From an uncultured Eubacterium sp. (GTDB lineage: Bacteria; Bacillota; Clostridia; Lachnospirales; CAG-274), in the NCBI GenBank assembly GCA_900543365.1, contig UQRG01000045.1, forward strand, positions 1 through 9,899: a DNA stretch of 9,899 nucleotides, given 5' to 3'. Under the pieces are notes generated by a model, which saw nothing but the letters and a program-made list of their open reading frames with translations, did no database searches and had not been told where the DNA came from. A program made the position numbers and the translations under genes. Positions 6,182 through 9,899 of the stretch are shown one piece after another. The first letter of the stretch is position 1. Each line of letters starts with the position of its first letter.

Positions 6182-6739
6182 TTACTTATTTGTATTATTA
6201 CACAAAAAAGTCATTTTAGTTATTTTATAGTCCTTAATCCTGAAAACTTCAAGACCTTGAACTTGCGGTATACTATCTTCTTGTGACTGTTCAGCTATAA
6301 TATAGCCATCATCAGCCAATATGCCAGCTTTAGCAATGTATGTAAGGGTGCTTTCCACAAAACCTTTGTTGTAAGGTGGATCCATAAATATAATATCAAA
6401 CTTTTCATTAAGGCTTTTAAGTTTGGAAACAGCTGTTGACACATCACAATTCAAAACTTGTGCTTTATTATCAAGGCGAGTAGCTTTAAGATTATCATTA
6501 ATAATTGATATACTCTTTCTATCCTTGTCTACAAATACAGCCTTGTCAGCTCCTCTCGATAAAGCCTCAATACCCATTGCTCCACTACCACTAAACAAAT
6601 CTAAAAATTTACACTGATACAAATCACCAGCAATAATATTAAAAAGAGATTCTTTTATTCTGTCTGTTGTTGGGCGAGTTGTAAGTCCTTCAGGAGCTTT
6701 CAATTTATGCCCTCTGGCAGAACCGGAAATTACTCTCAT
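6182..6739 (-). CDS. rsmD: 16S rRNA (guanine(966)-N(2))-methyltransferase RsmD
   Basis: RsmD uses S-adenosylmethionine to methylate N2 of G966 (E. coli numbering) in 16S rRNA on the assembling small subunit. The 185-residue product starts with the family signature MRVISGSARG and continues with TRPTTDRIKESLFNII (21-36). The SAM-binding motif is FLDLFSGSGAMGIEALSRG (45-63). An acidic residue that should hold the ribose follows in VFVDKD (68-73), and the catalytic motif IV is DPPY at 120-123. A reading frame continues upstream to 6778, but GGAGG at 6747-6751 lies 7 nt before the ATG at 6739, and the SGSARG motif fits a start there. It is separated from recG by 71 bases that hold a probable promoter. 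coaD follows after 14 nt. Confidence 0.96.
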   Translation of the reverse strand: MRVISGSARGHKLKAPEGLTTRPTTDRIKESLFNIIAGDLYQCKFLDLFSGSGAMGIEALSRGADKAVFVDKDRKSISIINDNLKATRLDNKAQVLNCDVSTAVSKLKSLNEKFDIIFMDPPYNKGFVESTLTYIAKAGILADDGYIIAEQSQEDSIPQVQGLEVFRIKDYKITKMTFLCNNTNK

Positions 6740-6746
6740 TTCAATT

Positions 6747-6751
6747 CCTCC
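6747..6751 (-). promoter_or_regulatory. Ribosome-binding site that fixes the rsmD start at 6739
   Basis: GGAGG on the minus strand has 7 nt spacing to the ATG at 6739. The upstream in-frame extension, to 6778, would run through this site and the -10 region of the promoter, so it is not credible as coding. Confidence 0.87.
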
Positions 6752-6769
6752 ACCTTTACATATATTTTT

Positions 6770-6798
6770 ATTATACAAAAAAAAAGCAATTAAGTAAA
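6770..6798 (-). promoter_or_regulatory. SigA-type promoter upstream of rsmD
   Basis: On the minus strand TTTACT (6798-6793) and a perfect TATAAT (6775-6770) are separated by 17 bases. The expected transcription start lies near 6763, about 24 nt before the rsmD ATG. Nine consecutive T (minus strand, 6785-6777) fill the half of the spacer next to the -10. I see no stable GC-rich stem before this T run, so I do not call it a recG terminator. Confidence 0.65.
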
Positions 6799-6810
6799 CA
6801 GTTTATTTTA

Positions 6811-8862
6811 TTATAAGCAAATTTTTTTTATTTTTGTGATAAATATATCAAAAATTTTAGCTTTAAGTAGCAAATTTTCGACAGATTTTAGTTCTTTATC
6901 TTCTTTATAAAGGGATATAGCTGTTTGTTGCACCTCTTTTAGTATATCTACATCTTTATAAAGGTTTGCAATTTTCATTTCCGGCAGTCCATGTTGTCTT
7001 GTACCAAAAAAATCACCAGGACCTCTTAAAGTCAAATCCTTCTCTGATATTACAAATCCATCATTGGTTTGACACATAATTTTAAGCCTTTCCTTTGCAA
7101 CTCTACTCTTAGCATCACTAACTAAAATACAATAGCTTTTTTCACTACCTCGTCCTACTCTACCTCTAAGTTGGTGCAAAGCCGATAAACCAAATCTATC
7201 AGCATTTTCAATAATCATAAGTGAAGCATTAGGCACATTAATACCAACTTCAATAACTGTAGTAGAAACTAAAACATCAATATTCCCCTTTGCAAATTCT
7301 TCCATAACAATTTGTTTTTCAGTACTTTTCATTTTGCCATGTACACAACTAACTCTCAATTCAGGCAAAATATTTCTGTCTAAATCATCAGTATAACTTA
7401 AAACTGCTTTAAGTTCCATTTTATCATTTTCTTCAATCATTGGGCAAATAATATAAACTTGTCTGCCTTTTGCAACTTCCTTTTTAATAAAGGCATAGAG
7501 TCTTTGATTATAGCTATGGTCAACAGCAAAAGTATCTACCTTTTTTCTACCTGGTGGCAACTTGTCTATAATAGAAATATCCAAATCACCATACAATATT
7601 AGAGCAAGAGTTCTTGGTATAGGTGTTGCAGTCATAACAAGAATATGTGGCTCATCACCTTTTTCTGATAACATCTCCCTCTGTCTGACACCAAATCTAT
7701 GTTGTTCATCAGTTATAACAAGACCTAAGTTATTATACTTAACTCTTTCCTGTATAAGGGCGTGAGTACCTATTATCATTTTAGCATAACCAGTTTCTAT
7801 ATTATCATAAGCTCTATCTTTTTCTTTTTTCTTTAAACCACTTGTAAGAAGTTCACATTTAATACCTAAAGCTTCAAAGGTATTACAAAAACTTTTGTAA
7901 TGCTGATTAGCCAAAACATCAGTTGGTGCCATAAGTACAGCTTGATAACCATTTTTAATAGCAATATAAGCACTTATCATAGCTACAGCAGTTTTACCAG
8001 AGCCTACATCTCCTTGTATAAGTCTGTTCATAACAAAACCCGTTGTAAAGTTGTTTTTTATTTCACTTAAAACCTTTTCTTGTGCATCAGTAAGATTAAA
8101 ACCTAAAACATTTCTTATTTCACTATCATCAAAATCCCTTATAACAACAGATGTTTTCTTATCACAAACATTCCCTTTTAGTTCCAAAAGGTGCATCTGA
8201 AGAAATAATAATTCATCAAAAACCAATCTTCTTCTAGCCTTAAAAAAGGCTTTATCATTTTCTGGAAAGTGTATATTTCTTACAGCAAATTCCCTTGAAC
8301 ACAAATTATGTTCTTTTATTATATTTTTAGGCATATATTCATCAAGACCACTATCTACATTATCCATAGCCTCCTTAATACAGCCTCTTATAACCTTCTG
8401 CGACATTTTTTTAGGTACAGTATATACAGGCACTATTCTACCAGTATTTAAGCTGTCAGCATTTACCGGCTCATAATCCGGTGACTCCATTTGTATTCTG
8501 CCAAATTTCTGAATTACTTTGCCGGTAAAAGTATACTCTTTACCAACTATTAATTGATTTTTAACATATGGCTGATTAAACCAAACACACTCTATTGCAC
8601 CAGTACTATCAGATATTCTTACACCTACTATAGTAATAGTTCTTACTCTCCTGGCCTCCGGTGATACTAAAACCTTGCCTTTTATAGTATTGACACTACC
8701 AATTTCAATCTCATTAATAGGTACAAAATGACTTCTATCCTCATAATCTCTTGGATAATACTCAATTAAATCTTCAACAGTTTCTATACCCAATTTATTA
8801 AGTTGTTCTTCTCTTGTTTTTCCTATATTCTTAATAACATCAATGCTGTCCCTAGGATTCAT
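6811..8862 (-). CDS. recG: ATP-dependent DNA helicase RecG
   Basis: RecG is a superfamily 2 double-strand DNA translocase that remodels stalled replication forks, R-loops and recombination intermediates. The 683-residue length is that of the full family. An N-terminal wedge domain with an OB fold spans about residues 50-130. The helicase core follows with Walker A GDVGSGKT (284-291), MAPTDVLANQHY, the Walker B/DEQH box in LVITDEQHRFG (381-391), TATPIPRTLAL (411-421), STTVIEVGINVP (533-544) and QLRGRVGRG (564-572). The C-terminal RecG-specific block contains RGPGDFFGTRQHGLPEMKIA (613-632). No motif is damaged. The start ATG at 8862 has AGGTGAT at 8866-8872, pairing with the extended anti-Shine-Dalgarno and only 3 nt away. 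A SigA promoter lies about 47 nt upstream. The downstream partner is rsmD. Confidence 0.98.
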   Translation of the reverse strand: MNPRDSIDVIKNIGKTREEQLNKLGIETVEDLIEYYPRDYEDRSHFVPINEIEIGSVNTIKGKVLVSPEARRVRTITIVGVRISDSTGAIECVWFNQPYVKNQLIVGKEYTFTGKVIQKFGRIQMESPDYEPVNADSLNTGRIVPVYTVPKKMSQKVIRGCIKEAMDNVDSGLDEYMPKNIIKEHNLCSREFAVRNIHFPENDKAFFKARRRLVFDELLFLQMHLLELKGNVCDKKTSVVIRDFDDSEIRNVLGFNLTDAQEKVLSEIKNNFTTGFVMNRLIQGDVGSGKTAVAMISAYIAIKNGYQAVLMAPTDVLANQHYKSFCNTFEALGIKCELLTSGLKKKEKDRAYDNIETGYAKMIIGTHALIQERVKYNNLGLVITDEQHRFGVRQREMLSEKGDEPHILVMTATPIPRTLALILYGDLDISIIDKLPPGRKKVDTFAVDHSYNQRLYAFIKKEVAKGRQVYIICPMIEENDKMELKAVLSYTDDLDRNILPELRVSCVHGKMKSTEKQIVMEEFAKGNIDVLVSTTVIEVGINVPNASLMIIENADRFGLSALHQLRGRVGRGSEKSYCILVSDAKSRVAKERLKIMCQTNDGFVISEKDLTLRGPGDFFGTRQHGLPEMKIANLYKDVDILKEVQQTAISLYKEDKELKSVENLLLKAKIFDIFITKIKKICL

Positions 8863-8908
8863 ACTATCACCTACATAATTAATTAAAATAATAAAAACTA
8901 ATGTTTAG

Positions 8909-8937
8909 AGTATACACTATTTTGTTATTTTTAGCAA
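8909..8937 (-). promoter_or_regulatory. SigA-type promoter of recG
   Basis: On the minus strand TTGCTA (8937-8932) and TATACT (8914-8909) are separated by exactly 17 bases. These match the SigA hexamers at 4 and 5 of 6 positions. The expected start near 8902 gives a leader of about 40 nt to the recG ATG. Confidence 0.7.
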
Positions 8938-8954
8938 CATTTTTAGACTTGCTG

Positions 8955-8984
8955 AATAAAATTTTAAAAATATAAAAATTTTTC
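8955..8984 (+). promoter_or_regulatory. A/T-rich UP-like tract upstream of the rpmB promoter
   Basis: An almost uninterrupted A/T stretch with phased A and T runs lies directly upstream of the rpmB -35 hexamer. This is the position where UP elements contact the RNA polymerase alpha subunits at strong ribosomal promoters. In such an AT-rich genome the composition alone is weak evidence. Confidence 0.4.
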
Positions 8985-9013
8985 TTGCATTTCTATTAAA
9001 TATCTGATAAAAT
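8985..9013 (+). promoter_or_regulatory. Extended -10 SigA promoter of rpmB
   Basis: TTGCAT at 8985-8990 and TAAAAT at 9008-9013 are 17 bases apart, and TGA at 9005-9007 provides the TGn extended -10 element. The expected start near 9020 gives a leader of about 30 nt carrying a full AAGGAGGTG ribosome-binding site at 9036-9044. This fits a highly expressed ribosomal protein gene. Confidence 0.8.
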
Positions 9014-9050
9014 AAATAACGATGAGTAATTGACTAAGGAGGTGTAATCA

Positions 9051-9266
9051 ATGGCAAAGTGTGAAATTTGTGAGAAGACAAGACAGACTGGTCACAGAAT
9101 TAGTATTAATCGTAGCCAGGTTTCAAGAAGAGCTAACAAGACTTGGAAGTCTAACATCAAGAAGATTAAGATTGTTGAAGAAAACGGTAATGTTAAGTCT
9201 ATTAACATTTGTACAAGATGTTTAAGAACTGGTATGCATAAGGGTACAATTACTCGTGCTATCTAA
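9051..9266 (+). CDS. rpmB: 50S ribosomal protein L28 (bL28), zinc-binding type
   Basis: The 71-residue, strongly basic protein is a component of the large ribosomal subunit near the E site. It begins MAKCEICEKT and carries the family features GHRIS, an Arg/Lys-rich RNA-binding stretch and NKTWKSNIKKIKI. Four cysteines in two C-x2-C pairs (C4 and C7; C54 and C57 in CTRC) mark the zinc-binding form. Family knowledge: many bacteria also keep a zinc-free paralogue elsewhere, used in zinc shortage. The ribosome-binding site AAGGAGGTG is nearly a perfect match to the 16S rRNA tail and lies 8 nt (from GGAGG) before the ATG. The gene is monocistronic: it has its own promoter and a strong terminator, and is divergent from recG. 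It uses GTT, ACT, AGA and AAG codons like a highly expressed gene. Confidence 0.97.
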   Translation: MAKCEICEKTRQTGHRISINRSQVSRRANKTWKSNIKKIKIVEENGNVKSINICTRCLRTGMHKGTITRAI

Positions 9267-9300
9267 TTTTCAAAAAATAATCTTATAATATTTTAATATA

Positions 9301-9330
9301 AAAAAACTCTCGGTGTAACGAGAGTTTTTT
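9301..9330. terminator. Bidirectional intrinsic terminator between rpmB and the zinc-ribbon gene
   Basis: A perfect 12-bp inverted repeat (aaaaaactctcg at 9301-9312, cgagagtttttt at 9319-9330) with a six-base loop GTGTAA gives a 6-bp mixed stem flanked by A6 and T6 (seven T-rich bases on the plus strand). It lies 35 nt past the rpmB stop and 11 nt past the stop of the convergent minus-strand gene, so it can end both transcripts. Confidence 0.93.
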
Positions 9331-9341
9331 TATTGATACTT

Positions 9342-9674
9342 TTATATAAGTTCTGGGAAAAAAGCTGCAAATACTACAACAGCAACTATAGCCGTCATTA
9401 AAATTGCAATAAAAAATAAAGCTATTCTTTTCTTTTTTGAAATATGCTGAAAAAATATATCATCAATTAAAACTTCTCTTTCTTTATTTTCTATTTTTAC
9501 ACTATCTTCATCAGTATTCTCAATTGCAGATTCATCTATATATGCAGTTTGGTCAATAACACTATCTTCTACTTTTTCTTCTTTAACCATTTCATCCTCT
9601 GCTACTAATTTACCACAATATTTACAATATCTTGCATTATCTGCTATTTCATTTCCACAGTGCATACAATACAT
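9342..9674 (-). CDS. Small zinc-ribbon protein with C-terminal membrane helix
   Basis: This 110-residue protein begins MYCMHCGNEIADNARYCKYCG, a classic zinc ribbon with C3, C6, C17 and C20 in two C-x2-C-G knuckles. An acidic, probably disordered region follows (about 25-75, many Glu, Asp and Val). A basic SKKKR precedes one membrane helix at about 84-105, which ends at the C-terminus. The layout suggests a tail-anchored protein with its zinc ribbon in the cytoplasm. Family knowledge: such zinc-ribbon membrane proteins are very common in Clostridia and mostly uncharacterised, so I assign no function. A GTG at 9683 could extend it by three residues, but the GGGAG at 9683-9687 includes part of that codon and lies 8 nt before the ATG at 9674, so I chose the ATG. 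It has its own promoter and terminator. Confidence 0.88.
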   Translation of the reverse strand: MYCMHCGNEIADNARYCKYCGKLVAEDEMVKEEKVEDSVIDQTAYIDESAIENTDEDSVKIENKEREVLIDDIFFQHISKKKRIALFFIAILMTAIVAVVVFAAFFPELI

Positions 9675-9697
9675 ATATTTCACTCCCGTCTTTCACT

Positions 9698-9726
9698 ATT
9701 TTATATAATTTTATCACTTATGACAA
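9698..9726 (-). promoter_or_regulatory. SigA-type promoter of the zinc-ribbon gene
   Basis: On the minus strand TTGTCA (9726-9721) and TAAAAT (9703-9698) are separated by 17 bases; each matches the consensus at 5 of 6 positions. The expected start near 9691 leaves a short leader of about 17 nt that still contains GGGAG. Confidence 0.72.
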
Positions 9727-9740
9727 AGTATGTAAAGTTT

Positions 9741-9770
9741 AATAATTATTAATAATTATTAAGAATTATT
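9741..9770. repeat. Three tandem A/T decamers
   Basis: Two identical copies of aataattatt and a third with one change (aagaattatt) lie head to tail, just upstream of the zinc-ribbon gene promoter. The 10-base period is about one helical turn. Low complexity in an AT-rich genome could produce it by chance. Nothing else recognisable lies in 9727-9828. Confidence 0.75.
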
Positions 9771-9828
9771 ACTCATTTTTTAATAATTAGAAAAAGGCAT
9801 ATCATATTCAATAGCTACACCTAAAAAA

Positions 9829-9899
9829 CTAATAGTTATAGTAGATTTTAAGCTTCTTTAAATAATATATAGACACAGCTATACCCAACACTTCTGCAC
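9829..9899 (-). CDS. C-terminal tail of a minus-strand gene cut by the window edge
   Basis: One minus-strand frame stays open from the window edge to a TAG at 9831-9829, giving 22 residues: AEVLGIAVSIYYLKKLKIYY and two more. The other two minus-strand frames stop early. The piece reads as a hydrophobic helix followed by a basic tail, as at the end of a polytopic membrane protein. It reminds me of the C-terminus of MATE-type transporters, but 22 residues are too few to name it. Confidence 0.45.
   Translation of the reverse strand, partial: AEVLGIAVSIYYLKKLKIYYNY

Noticed and set aside
6777..6785. T9 run on the minus strand as a recG terminator.
   Set aside because: No GC-containing stem precedes the run; it falls between good -35 and -10 hexamers and is better explained as promoter spacer.

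Overview
This is a core-chromosome window from a very AT-rich, spore-forming low-GC Firmicute. A member of the Clostridia, perhaps near the Lachnospiraceae, fits best. The evidence is the base composition, strong GGAGG ribosome-binding sites spaced about 7 nt from their starts, the gene content (SepF, YlmG and YlmH of the Gram-positive division cluster, and the sporulation membrane protein YlbJ) and the rsmD-coaD-ylbJ neighbourhood, which is also found in Bacillus. I see no phage, insertion sequence, CRISPR array or obvious horizontally acquired block.

Left part (1-4029, all minus strand; transcription runs from 4029 towards 1). A tightly packed series holds a 684-residue HlyD-like membrane protein, then yggS/ylmE (PLP homeostasis), sepF (FtsZ anchor), ylmG/yggT and the start of ylmH, which runs off the window edge. 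This is the ylm division cluster found downstream of ftsZ in many Firmicutes, with an HlyD-like gene at its head. That protein is the least understood of the group: it has a 205-residue cytoplasmic tail rich in Tyr, Ser, Asn, Arg and Gly.

Middle (4030-5117). ylbJ is divergent from the HlyD-like gene. Just upstream it has a promoter candidate resembling the mother-cell sporulation sigma factor SigE, and a poorly defined start. A nested GC-rich hairpin separates its end from the convergent gene on the other side.

Right part (5118-8862, minus strand). recG is followed by rsmD, coaD and a 182-residue coiled-coil protein of unknown function. A SigA-type promoter with a 9-nt homopolymer in its spacer lies between recG and rsmD, so the last three genes probably form their own unit. 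recG has a good SigA promoter of its own.

Far right (8863-9899). rpmB (ribosomal protein L28, four-cysteine zinc type) is divergent from recG, with an extended -10 promoter and an A/T-rich upstream tract. A bidirectional terminator separates it from a small zinc-ribbon membrane protein on the minus strand. The last 71 bases hold the C-terminal tail of another minus-strand reading frame. No gene-free stretch exceeds about 190 bases.

Almost everything here is a recognisable housekeeping family. The most promising leads are the low-complexity tail of the HlyD-like protein beside SepF, the SigE-like promoter of ylbJ, and the homopolymer in the rsmD promoter.
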